The notes under the pieces were generated by a model. That model was not told where the DNA came from. It did not search any database and saw only the letters and a program-made list of their open reading frames with translations. From positions 5,906,001-5,970,000 of the forward strand of contig BSBM01000636.1 in the NCBI GenBank assembly GCA_027924585.1: a DNA stretch of 64,000 nt, given 5' to 3'. The stretch comes from Larix kaempferi (taxonomy: Eukaryota > Streptophyta > Pinopsida > Pinales > Pinaceae). The translations under genes were made by a program, and so were the position numbers. Within the stretch, counting starts at the first letter, position 1. Every line of letters begins with the position of its first letter. Shown here piece by piece: positions 53,601 to 63,719 of the stretch.

Positions 53601-56600
53601 GCTCTCGTCCCATTTTATTCCTCCTCTCTTCTCCATTCGTCCATCCCTTTTGGCTTACTTCTCTTCCTCTCGTCTTACCTTATCCTCTCCTTCTTATCGT
53701 ACCATCTCTTTAGCCATTCTTCTTTCCCTTCCATCCTCCTCTCGTTTGCCATCCTTTCCCTCTCGTCCATCCCTACTTTTTTCCCTAAAACATAACAAAA
53801 CAACAAAAACAAACAAGTGTTAGTAGTAGTTAGTGTTAGGTCTCATACTTAGTTATTTGATAGTTAGTTTGCATAGTTAGATCTCATAAAAATAAATATC
53901 TTGCATTGTCTTTTGAGGTACTTAGTCATTTTCATATCCATACTATCATAGCTTGTATGTAGCATTTGATCTCCTTTATAGACTTTAGCTCTGTTAAAAT
54001 TTCAATTTGTTTTGATTATCTAAACATCTAATGGGTATTTGAGTGGCTTGTTTATGATAGATTTTTCTTTGAGAAAAATAACATTGAGAAGAGCTTGAAG
54101 CAAAGTGAAAGAAGGAGACTTCTAATACAAGAAGCCATCAAGAAACAAAGGGACAAATCAAAACAAAGAGATTAGTATTATCCTTTGTAATAGTTCTTAG
54201 GATTTTATTTTAAATAGTTTCCAAGTTATTTATTTCAAAGTCCCTACAAGGGTTTCATTCCCAAGGGCATTTGTACTCTCATAATAAAGTTGCAAGTGAG
54301 GTTTTTAAGCCCCCACACTCACTTCCCCCATTTAAGGAAGTCTTGTAGTCTTCATTGAGTGGTTTGATTTTCTAGTTTAGATCCATTATATGCTCTTAGA
54401 TTAGTTTCTATTTCATTAAGTCATTTTGTTGTTATAATTTCCGATTTACTTACCCCCATACTCTCCCGAGTACGGTCTTTGACCTGAAAGAGATTCTTGG
54501 GTAGATTAGACGTATTTTCTGTTTAATATTATCTTGTCACTTCTCTTCCAAACCTTGACCAGAGAAGAGCTAACTTTGGGATTGCATCCCAAAGGCCACA
54601 TAGTCTTGTGGTAGCTTCTCGTTCCCCCATCAGCTTCTTGTGGACATCCAGCTAGCTGGAAGGTTTCCAGGACTGGTGGCTTCTAGTGGTTGATCTTGTT
54701 CGGAGATTGATCCCACTTATTAGATTAGAATTTGTGTGGTAGAACACTAGATTTAGTCAAAGCTTCATTTTATTTTGCAAGTAGTATTGTTAGCAGTATT
54801 TCATATATTTCATATCACATTGTTTTAATCATTTCAAGTTGAGATATATTGCTACTACAAACTACTTTCTGCTTTTTAAAACGAACCAAAGTCTCTTGAA
54901 CTTGACCAAATCTAAGTCAAGAGCACCCTCTATCGGAGGGCATTATTAGTTTTGCATTTTCCCTGCATTAGGCATTTGTTAATTAGCAAGTCTCTTGAAC
55001 TGTGGTCATAAGATCAAGTCAAGAGCGCTCTCTGTCGGAGAGTTGAACAAAGTGCTCTAATAATAAAAAATTTCAACCCATACTTCCCTTTAATTAATTT
55101 ATCTTGGTTTCCGTCCTACACCCGTATGCTCTGCCAACCGGAAATGGTTGGGCTAGTACTCAGAAAGGTGGAAGACTTGTTAATTCACAAGTGATAACAT
55201 TAATTAAAACTTTACCCACAACCCCAACCAAGACAAAATCACTGAGTTCTTCCTACAAGAGGTGGTGCCGAGAATCCACTGTCAGACTCGAGGGCGGTCA
55301 AGCCGCAAGCACACTTGCCCTCTTTGTAATCTGGGTGCTCCCGACCTATCACCTAAGGTTGCCAGTGTTTTTCTTGGATAAGGTTCCACTCCTTTTGATA
55401 CCTTTGTTCTTAGCCATAATAATCAAGACCCCTAAAATCTTAAATTTACCAAGATAAGCTGCAAAACGTTCTCACAAACTTTTATCTCAAGCATTTGTAT
55501 CAAGCATTTTATAAATCACTTTTATATTTGACTCCATAAGGCACTGGTCCTTCATCATATACTTTATTTGCTTAAATATCAATATTGGAGTATTTGTTTT
55601 AATTTGCGTAAAGAGTGATTTATTTCTTGTTCAAGTGTATCTCTTATCTTCTGTTGCAACGTGGATTGCGTTATCTTGGTCTCATTTAAAATATTTTTGT
55701 GTCTCTCATTCTCAAAAAACTCCTAAACAACACCCATCCGCATCACAACACCAAAAAACACTATAAATACTAGAGCCTTAGTGAAACTCTTTTATAGGGA
55801 CTACCCCCCTTGGCTTCGTTAGGAGTTTGCCTAAACGGAGGAGCTGGGATTCAGGTGACAGTACCTGGCTCATTGCTTGCCCCCAAGGCCACACCTCTCT
55901 CACTTGTAGTGAAGATACAGCTTTCGAAAGATTTCCGCTGCTGGTGTGCAGTTTGGCGGACAACAGATCTAAGGTTGAAAATGCATCACCCAATGACCCC
56001 AGTGGGGCACAACCCTCAAATTGAGGAATGGGGCCCACAAGACAAAAATCAAAGAGGTGAAGCACTAGGGGTAGGTTATCAAGGTGGATCTTTGCAAATC
56101 AAGTGGGATCTCACCTACCCATGTCAAGGAACTAGCCCAACTAGCCTTCCTCAAGGAGTGCGAATTGCCTCAAGGGGGGCTAGGTGCCTTGGGAAGTGGG
56201 TCAAATGGAGGCCAATCACCACCAAACTATAGATCCGAATTGCCATGGATGCTATAGAGGTGGGTTTTAAAGATTATCCCCAAAGCCAAGCTAAATCCAA
56301 GTAGATCTAGGAAACAGTAAAAATGAGAGTTTTGATTTTAATGGTTTGTGTGACCAATAGGATGGAGAACAAGCGAAATCAATACGTACCTTGTATATCT
56401 TACCTCAAAAGCTTGCGGCCTCTTAGCATATGGATGATTCTTGCCCTTAGTTACAATTCCAAGCTTGATCCAAGTGTCTTCAACCCAAATCATCCAAGCC
56501 CTAGGAGGAGAGATGTCCCATGCAACCTATAAATCAAACTACATCAAGTTAGATTTGATCCACAAATCAATGAGATCTAAGCATGTCATATCAAAGAAGC

Positions 56601-57376
56601 AATCAATAGACAAAGCACAATTGAAAAACTCCCTCAAGATGAAGACGTTTTGCCCATGGGGGATGTGAGCAACCCCTACAATCTTCCCATCAAGCAAAAT
56701 CGTGCTCTAGCTCCAGGCAATTCGGCCTCCCTTTATTGATGTCGATTTCACCTGAAAAGCAAACAATGTCTAAAAGCAAGAGATGCAAGAACATATACAA
56801 AAGTAGCCCAATCAAAGCCAAGAAGTAGATCTCCAAAATAATATTTTCATTCCAAGTTTTCTAGAACCCAAAGGTGCTTTTACAATAGGGGGGTCTCCTC
56901 CTTATATAGGATAATAAACACCAAAACCCTAAACCTCAAAACCACTTTTTGAAATGAGTGGTTGAGATTAAAAGATCTCACAATCTAATCAATGGCTAAG
57001 ATGAGCCAATACATAATATCACATGGATCACTCAAAAGATGGATGATGTCATAGCTAAAAGTGACTAAGTGAGGGTGATGTCATCCTCCAAAAGGGGCTA
57101 AGATACATGGGCCCACCAAATATGACATGGACATGACTCAAGAGACACATGGTGGGGCTAGGAGGTATCAATCCTTCACTAGCTCATCCCCATGGCACAA
57201 TTACATAAAATAATAGGACCATGACATGTCCAAATGACACAAATGATCAAAATCCTGTCTCCAAAACCGAGAGAGACATGCAGTAAAAGGCCTCCTGTGG
57301 CCACTGTGGACCCCACTGACTGATGCCACCTAATCTGGAAGATGGGGGGTTCACCCTGGAAGACCTCTGTGAAGAC
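50601..57376 (-). mobile_element. LTR-A copy A5 (minus), split by solo LTR-B and truncated
   Basis: The plus strand begins TGTTATCACACAAC at 50601, the reverse of the LTR-A end, and follows the family backwards to 51304. It resumes at 55966 after the LTR-B insertion: the joined halves match LTR-A around the AGATCT word. It continues to 57376, where Element C begins, so its own start (TGTTATCAC) is lost. TATA-like CCTATATAAGG on the minus strand near 56905. No coding content. Confidence 0.87.
51305..55965 (+). mobile_element. Solo LTR-B, 4.66 kb
   Basis: Starts TGTTATCAACTG and ends GGCGGACAACA, with a perfect 5-bp target duplication GATCT (51300-51304 and 55966-55970). The end matches the LTR that precedes the Gypsy-2 primer site. 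TATA-like CTACTATAAAGAG at 52617-52628, and a long pyrimidine-rich part (53460-53790). At over 4.6 kb it is an exceptionally long LTR. Open frames inside (for example 53294-53795 and 55104-55457) have no domain and are judged spurious. Confidence 0.9.
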
Positions 57377-58300
57377 TGTTGTCTACCAAAATGGCATGCG
57401 TGTTGTTGAAGCCCAAAATGTAGCACACCAGCTGGATGACAACTCTCTTAGGAGAGAGGCCAATGTCACCACACTCCTCTCCTCTTCACTTTAGGTTGGC
57501 TCTTCTCCAACTCTAGGGGGGTATCCCTAAGGTAGGATCGCTAAGGCAGGTGCAATGGGGGGGCAAGGTGATATGAAGAGGCTACCTTAGAGAAACGAAT
57601 GTAACAAAAGATGTATTTTAAAATTGTGATGGGAAAGATGGGAGGATCAGTCCTCGAAGAAATGGCCAGTGCCAGTATATCAGAGGGGCGAATGGAGTCA
57701 AGAAGAGAGCTCAAATGGGCCTTGTTGCCAGGTGAATGTAATGACCAACTAAGAGCTCTTGCACTAGAGAATACCTGAAAGCCGCAAAACTTAAGAGAAA
57801 AACATGGGTCAAATAAAGTTGTGCTAGATTGTTAGCCTTCTATTCAGATGATCCCAGCTTAAGAATCGAAAGAAATGAACTAAGAGAGGTATCACCTCAG
57901 ACAAGATGAAAGATGGCAAACAAATAGAAATGGCATACAAAGAGAAAGAGAACTCTGAATTTATCCAAAGAGGCCCATGGTATTTTTCATTAAGCTTGTG
58001 GGAAGAGAAAACTCCCAAAGTTTTTTCCATCCGTTACAATGAGCAGGTTGGCTCCTTTATAGGCCCAAAACCTCTTAAAAAGAAAATAATATTAAAATAA
58101 TAAAGAACAAAGTGAAATCCACTTTTTCTTCCACATAAGTCTAAGTGAACTTTACATAACTTAAGCGAATCAATCCACGTAACCATGAAGATACCCTCTA
58201 CGCAGTTTTTTTTTTTGCTGAAAACATGGACAAGAACTGGCCGTTTGATGAAACCTCTAGACAACCAAAAGTAATGTGACCTGATTTTTAAATTACCGTC
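57377..58300 (-). repeat. Element C left (3') LTR, outer limit uncertain
   Basis: On the minus strand a TATA-like GGGCCTATAAAGGAG (58052-58066) lies about 680 bp before the LTR end GACAACA at 57377. The first 147 bp match the right LTR copy. The limit near 58.3 kb is a guess; I could not locate a polypurine tract with certainty. Confidence 0.6.
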
Positions 58301-59475
58301 AGTCACGGTTCACTCCACAGCAGCTAACGATGATGACTCTTCAGAAAAACGGAATTTTTTAGGGCAGCTGTCAATCGAGCTATCCACGGTGCACTCGACT
58401 GTCAAAATATAACTTAAACTTAACTCCATGGCTCGGCTGTTGACAGCGTGAACCCCGATTAGCTATAACTTCTTCTGCGTGTTGCACTTCCACATCTGCT
58501 CATGCTCATTATTTAAATCATTTCTGTTGTTTTCTGATGAAATGAGGCAGAAATTTAAATAAATTCGATGCCCACGGTGACTATGAAATCAGCTGCTACG
58601 GGAGATAATGGCTGCCGAGGAAGAAGTCACGGCTGCCCATGAAATCGTAGGATGTCTCCACGTATCCATTACGAAAACCCAGGTTATGCAATTAAATGTA
58701 ACTCTGCATCGATTGGCTGCCGATGAGGACGTGCACTCCCGGTAAATCAACGGCGTGAACCCTTGATTTAATTTAGAAACTCCAATGTTGAATCGGCTAC
58801 CACGGGAGATGTCAAAAACGAAACGTCGAATTCATCCGTGCACTCGGCTGCAAAAAAGGCGTGCACTCCGAGCTCTGACTGCTACTACACTTCTCGGCCT
58901 GACGATGGCGTGCCCACCGAACAAATTCAAAACTGCGTCGGTGTGTAATGGAAGAGTCTATGATCCATAAATTTGCGATTTTCTTTGGTCCTCATGCATG
59001 GTTCTCTACAATTGATAACTGAAGATGATCCGGGGGTCAACAATTTGCTTCGAAATTCTGCGTGAGAGAAAAATGCGAGGTCTGAAAGTAGATGGTACAG
59101 CTCTCACGGTTTTTTTCCAATTTTGACTCATGGAAATGCCAAGTAATTTCCGGTCTTTCTTATCTCAACCTTCAAAGGTTACTTGTCGCCTCCATTATCT
59201 TCCACAAACAATCCCTTGACTTTACTTTCAGTGTCTTAACAGTAAGAACTCATCACTTGATTGTGACTTGCTCATTTTTTGCATTGCTGGTTTCTAAGAG
59301 TTTGACAAAGACAACATTTTCTTTGCCTGAGTATCAGATATATTCGGGTGTTCCTTGGAATCACTGATAGAGTTGCTCGGGCATCTTATGCAGAGATCTT
59401 GACATTTATCTGCCTAGTTTTGATGGAAGGCCAGACAGTTTTTTAACACTCACTTCCTTCAGATGTTGCCATGCA
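58301..59475. other. Unassigned sequence inside Element C, GC-richer left part
   Basis: 58300-58970 is richer in G+C and repeats words such as GTGCACTCG, GGCTGC and GGCGTGAACCC. It includes a tiny frame at 58609 (MAAEEEVTAAHEIV, then a stop). 58970-59475 is ordinary. No family recognised. It may belong to the same captured host segment as the ligase-like piece. Confidence 0.4.
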
Positions 59476-60128
59476 CTACTGGATGTTCTTGTGATCTAAA
59501 TTGTCTTCATGGAAACTGGCTACTGGGTCCTCCATTTCTTTACTGAGTGAAGCTTCATGAACATCTGTGTTATTTTTCAAACTATAGGCACTTTCTGGCA
59601 GCTTCCTCTGTTCCTCCAATGAATCCTCCAACCATAAATGACTTACAACTTGGATTCCTTTTTGCTGGACTACTTTTCTTTCTGCAGTTGTTAAGCTTAC
59701 TAGAATTGACTTGAAAGTCACTGCATGCTCGACTGTAGAAAATATGATTATGTGTGTGGCATGAGCTAGACTGCTAGTTATAGATCCTCCATGCATTAAA
59801 ATTTCCAGCTTTAACCTTCTCAATGTGAGTTCTGAAATTGTTTGAGAATCTACATTTATGGAATGGATGACACGATGAAAATAACTAGAGCAGTTATTGA
59901 ACAGGCACCATTTTTAGCTGACAAACGCTTTATAACTGTACTTGCCAGACCAGCATTTAAACCATTTGCATTTTCAGCCGAATCAGTTATGGCATGATCT
60001 CCATGACTACTACTTAGAGCAGCACTTTTCTTAAAATATTGCTCTCCAAGCTTTATAAACACAACAAGCTTAGACCACTGGAATTCCTTCATTTCATTAA
60101 ATGCTAGTGAGTGAAGTATCTTCCTCAT
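59476..60128 (-). pseudogene. LIG4-like: DNA ligase IV-like C-terminal BRCT fragment
   Basis: Open frame 59823-59476, with the frame open upstream to about 59915. It reads CSSYFHRVI, LRRLKLEILMHGGSITSSLA, HATHIIIF, KGIQVVSHLWLEDSLEEQRK and LPESAYSLK. These match the second BRCT of plant DNA ligase IV: the LMxGG, LAHAxH and VVSxxWLEESL positions, and a Trp-Cys-Leu plus YF stretch just before. That enzyme seals breaks in non-homologous end joining with XRCC4, which binds between the two BRCT domains. A one-base loss in an A run (59911-59915) separates it from the upstream frame (60128-59916), whose end VIKRLSAK fits the family, while its N-terminal part I cannot place. Ligase catalytic domains are absent. 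It lies inside Element C on the same strand as gag. Confidence 0.68.
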
Positions 60129-60490
60129 TTGATTTGAATTATCAATAAGGAGTCAGATTTTCCCAAGAACCCAACTCCAGGTGCAGCAACGTTTATCAGA
60201 GATTTGACGTTTGTCTTCAAGTGACCACCCATGCAAAATGGGAGGTAACATCTGGCTCCAACTGCAGGACGTGTGCTCGCCTCGGTGAGTGCATGAGAAC
60301 CCCAGACTATGAGTATTCGCAGACCATCTTAAAACAAAATGCATAGTGGGAGGATGGCTTGATTTACACCCCGTGACCACGCTTTATTACATAAAAATTG
60401 CAGAATTCAAAAATAAGTAACAGCAGCAAATGCTCATTGTGAGAGCTTTATTCATCTACCTACACTAACCTAACATGGGACAGCAGCATG

Positions 60491-61423
60491 TTAAGTATAT
60501 GCATATAACCGGTGAAGCCATTTCAGCTTCTTATCCATAACAAAATGTTTTGCCTCGTGTTTGGTCATTAACCAAAATACAGTTTCATCAGGTAGAATGT
60601 GAATATGAAATGGACATGCCATCAAAGTATAAGAGACAACTCCCCCATGGAGACGGGAGACATACCTCAAATGTGTAGACAAGTAATGTGATTGATCACA
60701 AGCTATGTCAACACAATGCTGCAGAGGGCTCACATAATGAGTGGTCAGCCCCTCTTCAAGTTGAAATCTATCACCCCAAAACTTGTCATGAAACAGACCT
60801 GCAAAATAAACATTATTTTCTTTTATGGAATGAAACTCAAGCGGGTCCATACCTTCATCATAAATCTGCTCAAGCTGATCCGTAACACAAGGCAACGTTA
60901 TATCTTCAATGTTTTCTATTGCAGCAAGGGGTTGTTCATAAACTTGAGGCAGATTCGTATTTCTAATGGCAATATCAGGAGGTTCTTCAACATCATCTTC
61001 ACACAAAGACCCTTCTGATGCTTCTTCATGGATCTGCTCTATAAACTCATGATGGACCCTAGGGATGAGGGCATCATACTCTCTAGCAAGTTTTTCAATC
61101 TCATCCACAGTTCCATCATGCCAGCGAAGGAGAAACCCCTCAAAAAACTTTGCCACTGAATCTATGGATTCATCCAAAAGGCCATAGAACCATAATACTG
61201 CATCTCCTTCCAACGTTATAGCAAAAACAATCATAATATCATCCTCATGATAAACATTAAAATCAGACATTAATTTGCAGAGAGAGGCAATATGATGGGT
61301 GGCTGAAACCCCATCATTTCCACGTAATTCAGGAAGAATGTCATGCACCCTCCCACGGTCGTAGCATTCATTAGGAAATCCATGGATTTTTGAGAAATCC
61401 AATGGGGCATAAGCTTCGTGCAA
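60491..61423 (-). CDS. Element C gag-like protein, 310 codons
   Basis: Intact frame starting MHEAYAPLDFSKIHGFPNEC. Residues about 1-150 follow the Ty3/gypsy Gag capsid pattern: LRGNDGVSATHHIASLCKLM, IVFAITLEGDAVLWFYGLLD, FFEGFLLRWHDGTVDEIEKL. The middle is acidic (EDDVEEPPDIAI). The last 110 residues (MDPLEFHSIKENNVYFAGLF through HFVMDKKLKWLHRLYAYT) hold no zinc knuckle and no family I know. It begins about 290 bp after the primer site. It resembles Gypsy-2 Gag at its start. Intactness suggests recent activity or retained function in trans; it could also be chance preservation. Confidence 0.75.
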   Translation of the reverse strand: MHEAYAPLDFSKIHGFPNECYDRGRVHDILPELRGNDGVSATHHIASLCKLMSDFNVYHEDDIMIVFAITLEGDAVLWFYGLLDESIDSVAKFFEGFLLRWHDGTVDEIEKLAREYDALIPRVHHEFIEQIHEEASEGSLCEDDVEEPPDIAIRNTNLPQVYEQPLAAIENIEDITLPCVTDQLEQIYDEGMDPLEFHSIKENNVYFAGLFHDKFWGDRFQLEEGLTTHYVSPLQHCVDIACDQSHYLSTHLRYVSRLHGGVVSYTLMACPFHIHILPDETVFWLMTKHEAKHFVMDKKLKWLHRLYAYT

Positions 61424-61711
61424 AAGAGCAAGATGTTGCTCTTTTTATCGTCCATAATCAAATAATAGGTACTAAATCTGAAAAGTGTATATAATCATAC
61501 CTCATACCAAACTGTGGAGTCGCCAAGGTGAGCTTGAAAGCCTTCCAATGAGTGTGCTCACCTCTACACCCAATAGGATCTTCAAATCTACAAAAGGACA
61601 AGGGCTCTGTCGCTTCGTGGAGTCGCCATGTGAGAAGAAGAATCTGCGATATAATCTCCCACAAATGTCGTTAATGAAGCACAGTCTTCAAATTTCGGGA
61701 ATTGGACTTTC

Positions 61712-61729
61712 TCCCCAGCAGCGGCGCCA
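61712..61729 (-). other. Element C primer-binding site (tRNA-Asp type)
   Basis: The minus strand reads TGGCGCCGCTGCTGGGGA, two changes from the plant tRNA-Asp site, 4 bp inside the LTR. Confidence 0.85.
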
Positions 61730-61733
61730 AAAA

Positions 61734-61881
61734 TGTTGTCTCCCAAAATGGCATGCGTGTGTTGAAGCCCAAAATGTAACACACCAGCTGGATGACAACT
61801 CTCAGGAGAGAGGCCAATGTCACCACACTCCTCTCCTCTTCGCTTTAGGTTGGCTCTTCTCCAACTCTAGGGTGGTATCCC
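61734..61881 (-). repeat. Element C right (5') LTR, truncated to about 148 bp
   Basis: Matches 57377-57525 base for base with few changes, then stops where Gypsy-3 reverse transcriptase begins. The TATA region present in the left copy is missing, so this copy could not start transcription. Confidence 0.8.
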
Positions 61882-63014
61882 TTTATGGTGTCAAAAGCTT
61901 CTTTTCCTTCATCCGTCCAAATGAACTTAGCATTCTTTTTTAGGAGAGCCTGCATAGGTTTCATGATCTCGGCAAGGTTGGGTGTGAATCTCCTTATGAA
62001 GTTTATATGGCCATTAAATGATTGGAGGCCTTTAACATTCCTAGGAAGGGGAATCTCCTGGATAGCTTTGATTCTCTCAGTGTCAATCTTGACCCCATCT
62101 TTATTGACGATGTTACCCAAAAGCTTTCCCTCTTCAATGCCCAAAACAGACTTAGCCGGATTCAGGGAAATGCCAAACTCTCTACATCGTTGAAAGACTT
62201 TCCTAAGATGGTCAACATGGCTGGATCTCTCTTTGGAAAAGATGGTTAAATCATCCTGGTATATTTCTATGATTTTACCCATTAATTTGTGAAAGGCATA
62301 ATCCATGGCCCTCTGGAAGGTGGCCCCAGCATTTGTGAGACCGAAGGGCATTCTCAGATATTCAAAAGTCCCCCAAGGGGTTGTGAATGTTGTTTTGTGC
62401 CTATCTTCTTCTTTGATAACCACCTGGTTATAACTTGAAAATCCATCAAGCATGGACATCATTGTATATCTAGTGACCCGTTGGAGGAGGGTCTCCATGT
62501 TAGGGAGAGGATAGTTGTCTTTCTGGCAGGCTATGTTCAGATTTCTAAAATCAATGCATATCCTGATACTCCCATTCTTCTTCCTTACCACAACCAAGTT
62601 GGAACACCATGACGTATGTCTGGTTGGTGCTATAATTCTTGCTACCAACATTTTTTCTAATTCCTGTTTGACAATAAGAGCCAACTTAGGAATTATTTGT
62701 CTGAGTTTTTGGCGGAAAGGTTTTGTATTTATCATTTCCAGTTTCAGAGGGATGGTATGTTGGAAAACATCCTCCCTATAGGATTTTAGCTCATCATATG
62801 TAAATGCAAAAATGTCTCTATACTCCTTTACCAGGCTTATTAGAGCATTCCTCTCCTTTTCAGAAGTTCCTTTTCCTATTTTTATGATTTTCGGATTTGT
62901 TTCCGATCCAATGTTCACCTCAATATAGTCACCGGGTTTCAATTGGTCAATGTTATTTTTCTTTCCATCCTGCCTATCAAAAATGTTCTCCAGCTTAGTT
63001 GCTCCATGTGACAT
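61882..63014 (-). pseudogene. Gypsy-3 reverse transcriptase, truncated
   Basis: A long open minus-strand frame: DIFAFTYDELKSYREDVFQH, PTRHTSWCSNLVVVRKKNGS, IDFRNLNIACQKDNYPLP, SMLDGFSSYNQVVIKEEDR, LRMPFGLTNAGATFQRAMDY, catalytic IEIYQDDLTIFSKE, SFNGHINFIRRFTPNL, and it ends at EGKEAFDTIK. It is cut there by the Element C LTR, and the last 12 codons of the frame are LTR sequence. Close to Gypsy-2 (same YQDD and landmarks). The domain itself is uninterrupted up to the cut. Confidence 0.93.
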
Positions 63015-63140
63015 GGGGTTTAGGTTTTGGCTGTCCTTCGAATACTGCTTGCCTTCTTCTTGCCTATTTATCTTGAAGTCTGAGAACTCATCCAGGTTAT
63101 GTATAAACTTTAGAATCTATTCATCATCTTTGAAAATTTT

Positions 63141-63632
63141 CTAGTGGTTTATGTTGTCTGGGACGGATGGCCTATAATTTATTTCAAGGGTACAGTCTCC
63201 GTTCAACATTTCCTCTGAAGGCTGGAGGGTGGATGCCGCAACAGCCAACCTATCCGCCACACTGTTCTCCTCCCTATGGACTGCTTTTATGTTTAATGCA
63301 TCAAAGTACTCCATGGTGTCCCACACTGCATTCCTATACCTCTTAAGTCTTTTACAATGGCATGCAAAATTACCCTTGATCTATTGCACAACTAAGTCAG
63401 AATCTTCTTTGATACTAAGCATTTTTATTTTCATGTCTTTAGTGATCTCGATGCCTAGTAAAAGTGCTTCATATTCTGCAACATTGTTTGTGGCTTCAAA
63501 TTCAAGTCTAAATGCAAAGTTGAAGACCTTCCCCTCGGGTGATATCAAGACTATACCAACACCTTTGCCAGCTCTAGAAAAAGCACCGTCAAACTCCATT
63601 TTCCACAATCCATCAACTTTCTTATCTTTCAT
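63141..63632 (-). pseudogene. Gypsy-3 additional RNase H, upstream of reverse transcriptase
   Basis: Begins after LWKMEFDGAFSRAGKGVGIV (first catalytic Asp intact), then LEFEATNNVAEYEALLLGIE and SIKEDSDLVV, a stop at 63381, then a second piece with RYRNAVWDTMEYFDALNI and REENSVADRLAVAASTL (late Asp), with a stop at 63141. Same position relative to protease and reverse transcriptase as in Gypsy-2. Confidence 0.87.
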
Positions 63633-63719
63633 TTCTTTATGAACAGGATCTAAGAAGGTGGAATTTACCTGGTAGGTTCCTATTTCATCCGTATTGTAGA
63701 TGTATTCATTTGATGGTTT

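Larger units (their letters stand above)
57377..61881 (-). mobile_element. Element C: LTR element with a gag-like frame and a host gene segment
   Basis: Minus-strand unit: a truncated right LTR copy (61734-61881), tRNA-Asp type primer site (61712-61729), 310-codon gag-like frame (61423-60491), a DNA ligase IV-like segment (60128-59476), about 1 kb of unknown sequence, and the left LTR copy ending at 57377. The LTR copies share about 147 bp from TGTTGTCT to the GGTATCCCT word. No protease, reverse transcriptase or integrase was found inside. The 5' LTR is truncated where it meets Gypsy-3, so no target duplication can be tested. Confidence 0.7.

Noticed and set aside
53187-53795. Frames of 87-139 codons including a hydrophobic one resembling a membrane protein
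   Set aside because: Produced by a pyrimidine-rich tract inside solo LTR-B; overlapping frames on both strands and no family.
55104-56232. Frames of 117 and 140 codons
   Set aside because: They lie in LTR-B, or cross the LTR-B/LTR-A boundary, which excludes a real gene.
58609-58653. Tiny frame MAAEEEVTAAHEIV with good start context, possible first exon
   Set aside because: Only 14 codons; a GTAGG donor can be drawn but no following exon was recognised.
60153-60380. Minus-strand 75-codon frame next to the ligase-like segment
   Set aside because: Cys/Ser/Trp-rich composition without a recognisable domain; could be part of the captured segment but cannot be supported.
62515-63642. Plus-strand frames of 64-137 codons
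   Set aside because: Antisense shadows of the Gypsy-3 reverse transcriptase and RNase H.
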